From positions 101,618 to 165,617 of the forward strand of contig JAIRPV010000015.1 of NCBI GenBank assembly GCA_031256825.1: a stretch of 64,000 bases of DNA, read 5' to 3'. Each line of letters opens with the position of its first letter. The stretch's first letter is position 1. The DNA comes from Oscillospiraceae bacterium. GTDB lineage: Bacteria > Bacillota > Clostridia > Oscillospirales > Acutalibacteraceae. Below, piece by piece: positions 1 through 8,169 of this stretch. The notes beneath the pieces were generated by a model that saw only the letters and a program-made list of their open reading frames with translations, was not told the origin of the DNA and made no database searches. The translations under genes were made by a program, and so were the position numbers.

Positions 1-2160
1 GCCCACGGCGATATCGCCCTGGGCGATCGCAAGAACATGGTTTATATGGGCTCCACGGTGGCGTATGGCCGGGGTAAGGCCGTTGTTGTCGCCACGGGCA
101 TGCAGACCGAGATGGGCAAAATTGCCGACGCGCTTGCCCGCGCCGAGGAAGGCGAAACGCCGCTGCAAATCAAACTCAACCAGCTGAGCAAAATCCTGAC
201 ATGGCTGGTGCTGGGCATCTGTGTGTTTATTTTTGGCTTTAACATCATTAGCGCGCTGCTCAAGGGCGAAAGCGTTGGCTTTGAGCATGTGCTGGATGTG
301 TTTATGATTGCCGTCAGCCTTGCCGTGGCCGCTATCCCCGAAGGCCTTGTGGCCGTGGTCACCATCGTGCTTTCCATCGGCGTGACCCATATGTCGAAGA
401 AAAACGCGATTATCCGCAAGCTGACGGCTGTGGAGACGCTGGGCTGCGCGCAGATCATCTGTTCAGACAAAACCGGCACTTTGACGCAGAACAAAATGAC
501 GGTGGTGGATCATTTCGCCAGCGACGAAGAAGCCCTGGCCACGGCCATGGCGCTTTGCTCCGACGCGGAACTGGCCGAAAGCGGGCCTTTGGGCGAACCC
601 ACCGAAGTGGCGCTGGTGATGTATGCCGACGCGCTGGGCCTGAAAAAACCGGATTTGGCGGCGCGCCTGCCCCGCGTAAACGAGGCCCCGTTCGATTCCG
701 TGCGTAAAATGATGAGCACCGTGCATGCCGGCGCCGAAGGCGGCTTTGTGCAGTTCACCAAAGGCGCGCCGGACGAAATTCTGGCCAGGTGCACGCTGAT
801 GGAAACCGAACAGGGCGCTGTGCCGCTGACAGAAGAACTGCGCGCGCAGGTGCTGGCCGAAAACGCGCGCATGGCCGGCAAGGCGCTGCGAGTGCTTGCG
901 GCGGCCCGGGTGGACTACAGCGAACAGCCGGAGGACTGCTCGCCGGAAGCGCTGGAGCGCGGCATGCGCCTGATTGGCCTGGTGGGCATGATTGACCCCG
1001 TGCGGCCCGAAGTGAAGGATGCGATTGCCGAGTGCAGCCGCGCGGGCATCCGCGCGATTATGATCACGGGCGATCACAAAGATACCGCCGTGGCCATTGC
1101 CACGGAGCTGGGCTTGCTCAGCGGCGCGGAGAAAGCCATCACCGGAGCGCAGCTGAGCCAGATCAGCGACGAAGAATTTGAGCGCACCGTGGGCGACTAC
1201 GCCGTTTATGCCCGCGTGCAGCCGGAACACAAAGTGCGCATCGTCAACGCCTGGCGCAAAAACGGTATGATCACCGCCATGACCGGCGACGGCGTGAACG
1301 ACGCGCCTTCGATAAAAAGCGCCGACATTGGCGTTGGCATGGGCATTACAGGCACAGATGTGACGAAGAACGTGGCCGACATGGTGCTGGCGGACGACAA
1401 CTTTGCAACGATTGTTTCCGCCGTGGGCGCGGGCAGGAAGATTTACGCCAACATTCGCAAGGCCATCCAGTTCCTGCTCGGCTCAAACCTGAGCGAGGTG
1501 TTGAGCATCTTCTTTGCCTCGCTGCTGAATATCGTCATTCTCAAGCCGGTGCATCTGCTGTGGATCAACCTGGTGACAGACTGCTTCCCGGCGCTGGCGC
1601 TCGGCATGGAAAAGCCGGAGCACGACATCATGAACCGCCAGCCCCGCAAGGCCACCGACGGCATTTTTGCCAACGGCGTTGGCGTTGATCTGCTTTATCA
1701 GGGCGTGTTCGTCAGCATCCTGATTTTTGTAGCGTTTTATGTTGGCGAACTGCTGCAATTCCTGGGCCATCCGGGGCATGTGCTTTCGATGGTGGACTGG
1801 CGCACGTTTTTCACCAATCTTTCGGAAGAAACCGGGTCGGAGGGCATGACCATGGCCTTCCTCACCATGAGCATGGCGGAGATTTTCCATTCGTTCAACA
1901 TGCGTTCGCAGCGCGGCTCTGTTATCACCATGGCGCGCAAAAGCGGCGTGAACTGGTGGCTCTGGGGTTCCTTTTTCGCTTCGCTGGCGCTGAGCACCAT
2001 CGTTGTGGCAACCCCCGCTATCCGCGAGATTTTCAGCTTCTCCGAGACCTTCACCATAAAGGAATACATGATCTCCATGGCGCTGGCATTCACAATCATT
2101 CCCGCAGTGGAGATCGTGAAGTTCTTCCAGCGGCTGGCGGCCAAAAAAAGAAAGCGGTAA
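1..2160 (+). CDS. P-type cation (probably Ca2+) transporting ATPase, 5' truncated
   Basis: This is the C-terminal three quarters of a P2-type ATPase that pumps a cation, most likely Ca2+, across the cytoplasmic membrane. The frame is open to the first base of the window, so the true start lies upstream; the listed Met at 37 is internal. Counting from that Met, PEGL (101-104) lies in the transmembrane helix that binds the ion, the phosphorylated Asp is D144 in SDKTGTLT, and TGDGVNDAP (416 on) closes the phosphorylation domain. Late helices carry SNLSEV and NLVTDCFPA, which match the Asn/Glu and Asn/Thr/Asp ion ligands of SERCA-like pumps. Family members usually have PEGLPA; here it is PEGLVA. 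Ca2+ is inferred from these motifs and Mn2+ or another cation is possible. A short gap leads into the next gene, so the two may be cotranscribed. Confidence 0.93.
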   Translation, partial: AHGDIALGDRKNMVYMGSTVAYGRGKAVVVATGMQTEMGKIADALARAEEGETPLQIKLNQLSKILTWLVLGICVFIFGFNIISALLKGESVGFEHVLDVFMIAVSLAVAAIPEGLVAVVTIVLSIGVTHMSKKNAIIRKLTAVETLGCAQIICSDKTGTLTQNKMTVVDHFASDEEALATAMALCSDAELAESGPLGEPTEVALVMYADALGLKKPDLAARLPRVNEAPFDSVRKMMSTVHAGAEGGFVQFTKGAPDEILARCTLMETEQGAVPLTEELRAQVLAENARMAGKALRVLAAARVDYSEQPEDCSPEALERGMRLIGLVGMIDPVRPEVKDAIAECSRAGIRAIMITGDHKDTAVAIATELGLLSGAEKAITGAQLSQISDEEFERTVGDYAVYARVQPEHKVRIVNAWRKNGMITAMTGDGVNDAPSIKSADIGVGMGITGTDVTKNVADMVLADDNFATIVSAVGAGRKIYANIRKAIQFLLGSNLSEVLSIFFASLLNIVILKPVHLLWINLVTDCFPALALGMEKPEHDIMNRQPRKATDGIFANGVGVDLLYQGVFVSILIFVAFYVGELLQFLGHPGHVLSMVDWRTFFTNLSEETGSEGMTMAFLTMSMAEIFHSFNMRSQRGSVITMARKSGVNWWLWGSFFASLALSTIVVATPAIREIFSFSETFTIKEYMISMALAFTIIPAVEIVKFFQRLAAKKRKR

Positions 2161-2181
2161 ATTAGGAAGCAGGAACCCAGG

Positions 2182-3393
2182 ATGCGCAAAAAAGACTTGT
2201 TGCGGGAACGCGAAGAGATGGGGCGGGAACTTGCCGCCCTGCGGCAAGAAAACTGGGAGCTGCGTTTGCAGCTGAGCGGGCGCCCGGAACCGCCGGTGCC
2301 GCCGCCCGAACCGCCGGAAGGGGAGGCGTCTGCCCCGCAGTTCAGCCGGTTCCCCGTCCTGCGGGGGATAGACGGGCGCCGCGCGCCTACGGAAGAGCCG
2401 CCAAACGAATCATCGGAAGAAACCGTGCAGCCGCTTACCCTGCGGCTGCTGGTTTCGCATTTGCGCTGCTATGCCGCGGCGCACTTTGGTTTTTACGCCA
2501 AAAAAGAGCTGTTCGCGCACTTGTTGGGAGCCATGGCGGCCTGCGATGTTGTTGTTTTCCATAACGACAGCGCGGCGCGGCTGCCGAACATCGCCGCGGC
2601 GGCCTGGGGCAGCCCGGCGGCGCTGATTGCCGTGCAGCCCGGCTGGCGCGGCGGCAGCTTGTTGGGCATGCCCGATCCGGCCACGCGGCTTTACCGCGAA
2701 ACGCGGATGCTGCGCGCGCTCTACGAAGCGCATTACGAAACGAAGCCGTGCTTCGCTATATTGGACAATCTGACGGCCGCGCCCCCCGAGGAGTATCTGG
2801 CGGAGCTTTGGCAAGTTGCCCTGCAAGGCCCCGGCCCCGCGCGGCTGCTGCGCCTGGCGCGGGATGCCTGGCCCGGCGACCCTCTGCTGCTCCAAAACGG
2901 CGCGCTGGCCTACCCGGAGCATCTATGGCTGTTCGGGCTTGTGGACGATCCGCCGCTGCCCGCTTTGATGGCTGCGCCGCCCATGCACCTTCATGTGCCG
3001 CAGGGCCTGCTCGAAGAAGCGTTCAACGCGCCCCGGCCCGGGGAACTGCTGGTTTCCGCGCGGGAGCTGCGCCGGCTGTTTGCGCAGGCGCGGCTGCCGG
3101 AAGATGACGCGCGGCTGTTCAGCCAAACGGCGGAATACCTTGCGGCGCATTGGAATGTGTCCATCGGCCCGCATGCGATGCGGCAGATGCGGCGGTTTTG
3201 CGCCGTGTGCCGCGCGTGCGGGCTTTCGGCCGAGGCCGCGATGGATGGGTTCTTTTTCCACCGCGCGCTGCGCTGCCTGGCGTCCGCCGACCCGGCGCTG
3301 GTTCGCTACGAAACCCCGGCGCTGCTGCGCTTTTTGGCGGAGCAGTTTGGCAAAAAAGCGCTCCCGCTGACGACCGAATGGCTGGAGAGGTAG
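2182..3393 (+). CDS. Hypothetical protein with N-terminal coiled coil
   Basis: I do not recognise this 403-residue protein. The first 35 residues are a charged heptad-like stretch (REREEMGRELAALRQENWELRLQL) that should form a coiled coil. A Pro-rich linker (PPVPPPEPPEGE) follows, and then a globular Ala/Leu/Arg-rich region of about 300 residues with Trp and Pro dispersed through it. There is no signal peptide and no convincing membrane helix, so it is probably cytosolic. It starts 21 bp after the ATPase stop with a modest purine-rich site (AGGAA), which suggests the two genes share a transcript. It ends just before a strong promoter for the next gene. Its codon use resembles its neighbours. 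The reading frame is convincing; the function is unknown. Confidence 0.75.
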   Translation: MRKKDLLREREEMGRELAALRQENWELRLQLSGRPEPPVPPPEPPEGEASAPQFSRFPVLRGIDGRRAPTEEPPNESSEETVQPLTLRLLVSHLRCYAAAHFGFYAKKELFAHLLGAMAACDVVVFHNDSAARLPNIAAAAWGSPAALIAVQPGWRGGSLLGMPDPATRLYRETRMLRALYEAHYETKPCFAILDNLTAAPPEEYLAELWQVALQGPGPARLLRLARDAWPGDPLLLQNGALAYPEHLWLFGLVDDPPLPALMAAPPMHLHVPQGLLEEAFNAPRPGELLVSARELRRLFAQARLPEDDARLFSQTAEYLAAHWNVSIGPHAMRQMRRFCAVCRACGLSAEAAMDGFFFHRALRCLASADPALVRYETPALLRFLAEQFGKKALPLTTEWLER

Positions 3394-3423
3394 AGATTAC
3401 AAAATGAAATGCCGCGCATACCC

Positions 3424-3452
3424 TTGACTTTGTCCGCAAAACACGCTATAAT
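3424..3452 (+). promoter_or_regulatory. SigA-type promoter for the Ldh2/malic enzyme genes
   Basis: TTGACT and TATAAT are separated by exactly 17 bp, ending 43 bp before the ATG at 3496. This promoter makes the dehydrogenase the first gene of its transcript. Confidence 0.82.
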
Positions 3453-3495
3453 AGGGTTTGCCATCAAACATAACAGAAGAGGAGACAACTATCAT

Positions 3496-4605
3496 ATGGG
3501 AAAAAACATTGTTCCGTGGGAAACGATCAACGCTTTTGTGACCGACGCCTTCGCGGCGGTCGGCGTGCCGCGCGAAGACGCGGCTATCTGCGCCGACGTG
3601 CTTCTGGAATCCGACCGGCGCGGCATTGAGTCGCACGGCGTCAACCGCTTTAAGCCCATCTATATCGACCGCATTTGGGATGGGATTCAGCAGCCCGAGA
3701 CGGTGTTCGAAATTGTCCGCGAAACCAAAACCACCGCTGTGGTGGATGGCCACGACGGCATGGGCCAGGTGATTGGATGCAAATCCATGCAAATGGCAAT
3801 CGACAAAGCCAAAGAATATGGCATGGGCATGGTGGCCGTGCGCAACAGCTGCCACTACGGCATCGCGGGTTACTACGCTTCAATGGCGGCAAAAGCCGGC
3901 ATGATCGGCATCACGGGCACGAACGCCAGGCCTTCGATTGCCCCCACCTTCGGCGTGGAAAACATGCTGGGCACGAACCCCCTGACCATCGGATTCCCGA
4001 CGGACGAAGACTTTGATTTTGTGATTGACTGCGCAACGTCGATCACCCAGCGCGGCAAGCTGGAATACTATTCCCGGATTGGCAAGGATACCCCTGCCGG
4101 GCAGGTGATTGGCGTGGACGGCGAGGCAAAAACCGACACCAACGCGATTTTGAAGCAGCTCAACACCGGCGAAGCGGCTTTGGCGCCCCTGGGCGGCATT
4201 GGCGAAGAGCTGGCCGGCTATAAAGGCTACGGCTACGCTACGGTGGTTGAGGTGCTTTCGGCGGCGCTGCAACAGGGGCAATATCTGAAAGCCCTGACGG
4301 GGATCTCCAACGGCAGCAAGGTGCCCTATCATCTTGGCCATTTTTTCATTGCCATTGATATTGAGGCCTTTTTGGGCCTGGACGCCTTCAAGCAGACGGC
4401 GGGCAATATTATGCGCGCCCTGCGCGCTTCGCAAAAAGCCCCCGGGCAGGAACACATCTTTACGGCGGGCGAAAAAGAATGGAATGTCTGGCTTTCCCGC
4501 AAAGATTCCGGCGTGCCCATCAACGAAGCGGTGCAGAAAGAGCTTTGCGCCGTGCGCGACAAATTGGGGCTGACGGCAAAGTATACGTTCCCCTGGGAGG
4601 AATAA
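3496..4605 (+). CDS. Malate/L-lactate dehydrogenase family oxidoreductase (Ldh2 family)
   Basis: This NAD(P)-dependent 2-hydroxyacid dehydrogenase belongs to the Ldh2 family (MDH/AllD/ComC-like), which is unrelated to Rossmann-fold malate dehydrogenases. It should interconvert malate, lactate or a related hydroxyacid with its ketoacid. The family signature ESHGVNR, with the catalytic-site His near residue 47, is present, as are the conserved VRNSCHYGIAGYY and GTNPLTIGFP segments. The ORF track start at 3409 lies in the promoter, so the start was moved to ATG 3496, which has GAGGAG 11 bp upstream and gives 369 residues, normal for the family. Malic enzyme follows after 45 bp. The pair could turn oxaloacetate into malate and then pyruvate with a change of cofactor, but the substrate is inferred from context only. 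Confidence 0.9.
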   Translation: MGKNIVPWETINAFVTDAFAAVGVPREDAAICADVLLESDRRGIESHGVNRFKPIYIDRIWDGIQQPETVFEIVRETKTTAVVDGHDGMGQVIGCKSMQMAIDKAKEYGMGMVAVRNSCHYGIAGYYASMAAKAGMIGITGTNARPSIAPTFGVENMLGTNPLTIGFPTDEDFDFVIDCATSITQRGKLEYYSRIGKDTPAGQVIGVDGEAKTDTNAILKQLNTGEAALAPLGGIGEELAGYKGYGYATVVEVLSAALQQGQYLKALTGISNGSKVPYHLGHFFIAIDIEAFLGLDAFKQTAGNIMRALRASQKAPGQEHIFTAGEKEWNVWLSRKDSGVPINEAVQKELCAVRDKLGLTAKYTFPWEE

Positions 4606-4650
4606 GCCGCGGGCGGCAAGAATCTGCTAAACATCAATGGAGGTTTCCCT

Positions 4651-5820
4651 ATGGATTACGCGACCGAATCCCTGCGCCTGCACTACGAATGGAAGGGCAA
4701 GCTGGAAATTGCCCCCCGCGCCCCGGCGGGCAACAAAGAGGAGCTTTCGCTGGCCTATACCCCCGGCGTGGCGCAGCCCTGCCTGGAAATTCAAAAGGAC
4801 GTTGACAAATCCTACGAGCTGACCCGGCGCTGGAACACGGTAGCCGTCATCACCGACGGCACCGCCGTGCTGGGGCTGGGCGATATCGGCCCGGAAGCGG
4901 GCATGCCCGTTATGGAGGGCAAGTGCGTGCTGTTCAAGGCGTTCGGCGGCGTGGATGCGCTGCCGCTTTGCGTGCGCAGCAAAGATGTGGACGAGATCGT
5001 CAACACCATTCGTTTGCTGCTGGGCAGTTTTGGCGGCGTCAATCTGGAAGATATCGCCGCCCCGCGCTGCTTTGAGATTGAGCGGCGGCTGAAAGAAATC
5101 AGCGACATTCCAATCTTCCATGACGATCAGCACGGCACGGCGATTGTTGTTGCTGCGGCGATCATCAACGGGCTGAACGTTGTGAAGAAGCAGCTGAGCG
5201 ACTGTGTCGTCACCTTTTGCGGCGCGGGAGCCGCAGGCTGCGCCATCGCCAACCTGATCCTCCGGATGGGCGCAAAAGACGTTATCATGGTTGACCGGCC
5301 CGGTATTCTTACGCCCGAAAACGCGCCCGACCCCGCCCGCGCGGACATGGCGGCGCGCACCAATAAGAGCCGCAAAACCGGTTCTTTGGCCGACGCGCTG
5401 CGCGGCGCGGATATTTTCGTGGGCGTTTCGGCCCCCGGGATTGTGACGCAAGAGATGATCCGCAGCATGAATCCGGGCGCTATCGTTATGGCCATGGCCA
5501 ACCCCGTGCCGGAAATCATGCCGGATCTGGCGAAGGCGGCGGGAGCCGTTGTTGTTGGCACGGGGCGCAGCGACTTCCCGAACCAGATCAACAACGTGCT
5601 GGCGTTCCCCGGGATTTTCCGCGGGGCCCTTGATGTGCGCGCAAGCGACATCAACGAAGAAATGAAGATTGCCGCAGCGCACGCCCTGGCGGGACTGATT
5701 GCGGACGAAGAGCTTTCGGCGGACTATATCCTCCCCAAGGCCTTCGATCCGCGCGTGGGCGCGGCGGTGGCGGCGGCGGTTGCCCGGGCCGCGCGCGAAA
5801 GCGGCGTTGCGCGGATTTAG
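4651..5820 (+). CDS. NAD(P)-dependent malic enzyme
   Basis: This enzyme oxidatively decarboxylates malate to pyruvate and CO2 in the cytosol. At 389 residues it is the short bacterial form without the C-terminal phosphotransacetylase-like domain. The N-terminal malic domain has YTPGVAQPC and the VITDGTAVLGLGDIG segment. The metal-binding region reads IPIFHDDQHGTA, and the C-terminal NAD domain starts near residue 190 with FCGAGAAGCA. The start at 4651 has GGAGG 7 bp upstream; the alternative ATG at 4637 overlaps that site and is in another frame. It lies directly downstream of the Ldh2-family dehydrogenase and is very likely cotranscribed from the promoter at 3424. Cofactor preference cannot be read reliably from the sequence. 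Confidence 0.95.
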   Translation: MDYATESLRLHYEWKGKLEIAPRAPAGNKEELSLAYTPGVAQPCLEIQKDVDKSYELTRRWNTVAVITDGTAVLGLGDIGPEAGMPVMEGKCVLFKAFGGVDALPLCVRSKDVDEIVNTIRLLLGSFGGVNLEDIAAPRCFEIERRLKEISDIPIFHDDQHGTAIVVAAAIINGLNVVKKQLSDCVVTFCGAGAAGCAIANLILRMGAKDVIMVDRPGILTPENAPDPARADMAARTNKSRKTGSLADALRGADIFVGVSAPGIVTQEMIRSMNPGAIVMAMANPVPEIMPDLAKAAGAVVVGTGRSDFPNQINNVLAFPGIFRGALDVRASDINEEMKIAAAHALAGLIADEELSADYILPKAFDPRVGAAVAAAVARAARESGVARI

Positions 5821-5879
5821 GCTCAGCGGCGCAACGGAATAGCGCAATTCGATATTTTACATCGTAATAAGGATCAAAA

Positions 5880-5914
5880 AATCTCCTTCTGTTATAATCT
5901 AACGGAAGGAGATT
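5880..5914 (+). promoter_or_regulatory. Perfect 10-bp inverted repeat spanning the -10 box and ribosome binding site of the XRE gene
   Basis: AATCTCCTTC (5880-5889) and GAAGGAGATT (5905-5914) are perfect inverted copies with a 15-bp centre. The centre contains TATAAT (5893-5898), and the right arm contains the AAGGAG of the downstream gene. No good -35 box is visible. Transcription from this -10 would start near the right arm, so the left arm would not be in the RNA. A DNA operator, possibly for autoregulation by the XRE protein, is therefore more likely than an RNA hairpin. Confidence 0.5.
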
Positions 5915-5920
5915 GGCAAT

Positions 5921-6172
5921 ATGGCGATTCGGATTATGCTGTCCAGAAAACTGGGCGAATTGCGTTGGACGCAGGCGGATTTGGCGAGAAAAACCGGCAT
6001 CCGGCAAAACACAATCAACGATATGTATCATGAGCTTTGCGAGCGGGTGAACCTGGATCACCTGGATTTGATCTGCGAAGCGCTGGGCTGCGATTTATCG
6101 GAGCTGCTGGTGCGCGAACCCGGGGTCATACGCCGCGTCAAAAGCCGTTCCGGGAATCAGGGGAAGGAGTGA
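5921..6172 (+). CDS. Small XRE/Cro-type helix-turn-helix regulator
   Basis: This 83-residue DNA-binding protein consists almost entirely of one Cro/C1-type helix-turn-helix. LGELRWTQADLARKTGIRQNTINDMYHE contains the two HTH helices, and LDLICEALGCDLSELL is the usual final helix of the fold. It has no ligand or dimerisation domain, like the YozG-type regulators of Bacillota. The ATG follows AAGGAG by 7 bp, and that site lies inside the inverted repeat described above, which is a plausible self-operator. The gene ends 5 bp before the ComEA-like gene, so it may be the first gene of that transcript. The targets are unknown. Confidence 0.85.
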   Translation: MAIRIMLSRKLGELRWTQADLARKTGIRQNTINDMYHELCERVNLDHLDLICEALGCDLSELLVREPGVIRRVKSRSGNQGKE

Positions 6173-6177
6173 GTGCG

Positions 6178-6789
6178 ATGGCTCCCGCCCCAAAGCGCGG
6201 CTTGCCCCGCAAGCGGCCCGAACTGTTGCTGGCTGCCACGGCCCTGTTGGGCGCTGCGGCAGCTTTGGTTGCGATTGGCGCTCATCGCTTGCAGGCGGAT
6301 GCGGCGGACGCGGCAGCCAGCCCCGCCTGGAGCGGCGCGCCAGAAACGACGGCGGCCACTAACCCGTTTGAGGAGCCGTCTGCGCCGCAAACCACCGGGG
6401 CAATCGCCTACACACAAACCACCGGGGCAATTGGCTACACACAGATTGTGGCCTATTATACAGACAGCGCCGGCGGGGTTGTGGTCATGTTCCCGGATGA
6501 AGGCATTCAGGTGGCCGCTTCGGTGATTTCCACAGACGCCGCCCAGCTGCCGCCAACCACCGTCCGGCAGCCAACCGCCGCCCCGCCGCAGGCGCAATAC
6601 CCGGTCAACATCAACACAGCCGCGCAGGAGCAGCTGGAGACACTGCCGGGCATTGGCCCGGTGAAGGCACAGGCGATTTTGGCGTGGCGCGCGGCCAACG
6701 GGCGCTTTGCCGGCGCGGCGCAGCTGCTGGAAGTAAAAGGCATCGGCGAAAAAACGCTCGAGAAGCTGCTGCCCTACATCATCTTCTGA
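6178..6789 (+). CDS. ComEA-like helix-hairpin-helix DNA-binding protein
   Basis: This is a membrane-anchored DNA-binding protein resembling the competence receptor ComEA. Residues about 14-35 form a hydrophobic N-terminal segment after a basic start (KRGLPRKRPELLLAATALLG). A Thr/Ala/Pro-rich spacer of about 100 residues follows. The C-terminal 60 residues are a ComEA-type tandem HhH: VNINTAAQEQLETLPGIGP and LEVKGIGEKTLEKLLPYI. The SLBB domain of classical ComEA is not recognisable. The ORF track start at 6037 overlaps the upstream gene; ATG 6178 follows GGGGAAGGAG. The usual partner comEC is not adjacent, since a GH16 gene follows after 14 bp, so a role in DNA uptake is inferred from the domain alone. 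Confidence 0.85.
   Translation: MAPAPKRGLPRKRPELLLAATALLGAAAALVAIGAHRLQADAADAAASPAWSGAPETTAATNPFEEPSAPQTTGAIAYTQTTGAIGYTQIVAYYTDSAGGVVVMFPDEGIQVAASVISTDAAQLPPTTVRQPTAAPPQAQYPVNINTAAQEQLETLPGIGPVKAQAILAWRAANGRFAGAAQLLEVKGIGEKTLEKLLPYIIF
6388..6441 (+). repeat. Two tandem 27-bp units inside the ComEA-like gene
   Basis: Two consecutive 27-bp copies encode the in-frame duplicated peptide QTTGAIAYT / QTTGAIGYT in the spacer between the membrane anchor and the HhH domain. The copies differ at three bases, and the change of spacer length does not shift the frame. Confidence 0.85.
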
Positions 6790-6803
6790 GAGGGACAAAA
6801 CCC

Positions 6804-7802
6804 ATGAAAAAACTCGCCGCCTTCGCGCTCACGTTCGCGTTCGCCCTGTTCGATCTTGCCTATTACGCCACCTACAAAATCAACCCGCCACCGAAAGAAA
6901 GCTTCCGGCCCAATGTTGCGCCGCCGGATCTTTCCCGGGCGTTTGCCGATCAACAGGCGGCGCTGGCCGCGGGCGGCGGCTGGTATGTGACCATGGACGA
7001 GGACTTTGACGGCAGCACGCTGCCGGAACCCTGGGTTCCATCGCCCCACGGCCTGCGCAATCAGGAATACTGGTGCGACAATATGCTGTGCCAGCCCAGC
7101 GGCGGCACGGTTAAAATTCTTGCCGCAAAGCGCAGCGATAATGTATGTGACATTTGCCCGAAGGAGGGGGAATTTACCTCGGGCATTGAAACCCGGAAGA
7201 TGGCGGGCGGCAAAAGCGTGCCCACCTTTGAGCAAGCCTTTGGCTACTATGAGTGCCGCGTCAGGATCCCCAAACATACCGGGCTTTGGTCGGCCTTTTG
7301 GCTTCAGGCCAACTCGCAGGGCAGGCTGGGCGCGCACGGCAAAGACGGCACGGAGATCGACATTTATGAATCGGCCTTTCTCTACGAAAACCCAAACATG
7401 ACCGGCAACGCGCTGCTCTGGGATGGCTACGATAACGACTGGAACCGCGTAGCAGATTGCCGCACGGTGACCGACAGCAGCCTCTACGAGGGCTGGCACA
7501 CCTATGGTCTGCTCTGGACGCCGCAGTCGTATACTTTTTTTGTGGACGGCAAAGCCACCTGGCAGACCAACGCGGGCGGTGTTTCGCGCGTGCCGTCGTT
7601 CGTGCGGCTGACCGTCGAAATCCGCCGCGGCGAAACCGGCCCCTACGGCATGCGCCTGGGGGAATTCACCAACACAAACGAAAATCCCGCCGTGTTTGAA
7701 ATTGACTATGTAAAAATCTGGCAGAACACGGCTTACTTGAAGGCCATCCGTTCACCGGAAGATTTTTGGGCGCTGAAGACGCCGTTTTGGAGGAAGAAAT
7801 GA
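6804..7802 (+). CDS. Secreted or anchored GH16 family glycoside hydrolase
   Basis: This 332-residue protein is a beta-glucanase-like glycoside hydrolase of family GH16. The catalytic signature is EIDIYE (residues 184-189): the first Glu is the nucleophile, the last Glu the acid/base, with the helper Asp between them. Flanking segments typical of the jelly roll are FGYYECRVRIPKHTGLWSAFWL upstream and GWHTYGLLWTPQSYTFFVDG downstream. The N-terminus has a lysine start and a hydrophobic run (LAAFALTFAFALFDLAYY), consistent with a signal peptide or anchor. The track start at 6684 lies inside the upstream gene; ATG 6804 was chosen because the signal sequence begins there. The substrate could be beta-1,3-1,4-glucan, laminarin or another polymer. 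The stop overlaps the next ATG (ATGA). Confidence 0.9.
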   Translation: MKKLAAFALTFAFALFDLAYYATYKINPPPKESFRPNVAPPDLSRAFADQQAALAAGGGWYVTMDEDFDGSTLPEPWVPSPHGLRNQEYWCDNMLCQPSGGTVKILAAKRSDNVCDICPKEGEFTSGIETRKMAGGKSVPTFEQAFGYYECRVRIPKHTGLWSAFWLQANSQGRLGAHGKDGTEIDIYESAFLYENPNMTGNALLWDGYDNDWNRVADCRTVTDSSLYEGWHTYGLLWTPQSYTFFVDGKATWQTNAGGVSRVPSFVRLTVEIRRGETGPYGMRLGEFTNTNENPAVFEIDYVKIWQNTAYLKAIRSPEDFWALKTPFWRKK

Positions 7803-8169
7803 AGCTTGTCATCATCGTGGGGCCGCAGGCCGTTGGCAAGATGACCGTTGGACAGGAGCTTGCGAAGGCGACAGATCTGAAATTGTTCCGCTCGAGGAGC
7901 GCCTGCGCCGCAACCGCACAGAAAACCGTCTGCTGCACAAACCCAGCAAGCGGGATCTGGACTGGTCTGACCAGGATTTGCGCAACAGCGCGCAGCGGCA
8001 CCGCCTTGCTTCCGAACCAAAAGAACTGGAGGGCGGCGTTGTGCCCGAAGGGCATTATTTGCGCGTTGACAACACAAATCTGCCCGCCGCAGCCGTGGCG
8101 CTGATGATAAAAGAGAGCTTTGGGTTTATAAAACAGGATGAACCGCTACGAAATGAATCGACCGCTTAA
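7799..8169 (+). pseudogene. P-loop kinase-like gene with internal deletion and frameshift
   Basis: The 5' end encodes MKLVIIVGPQAVGKMTVGQELAKATDLKLF, with a Walker A loop (GPQAVGKMT) typical of small shikimate-kinase-like nucleotide kinases. After about residue 29 the frame turns into Ser/Cys/Thr-rich junk. In a different frame, directly after the junction near 7888, the family's C-terminal half can be read (PLEERLRRNRTENRLLHKPSKRDL, then DNTNLPAAAVALMIKESFGF). In intact relatives I would expect roughly 80 more residues between these parts. The gene therefore lost its middle, and the join is out of frame. It keeps a good GGAGGAAG ribosome site and overlaps the GH16 stop. Its remnant end overlaps the decarboxylase-like start. 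A sequencing error alone would not explain the missing segment. Confidence 0.75.
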
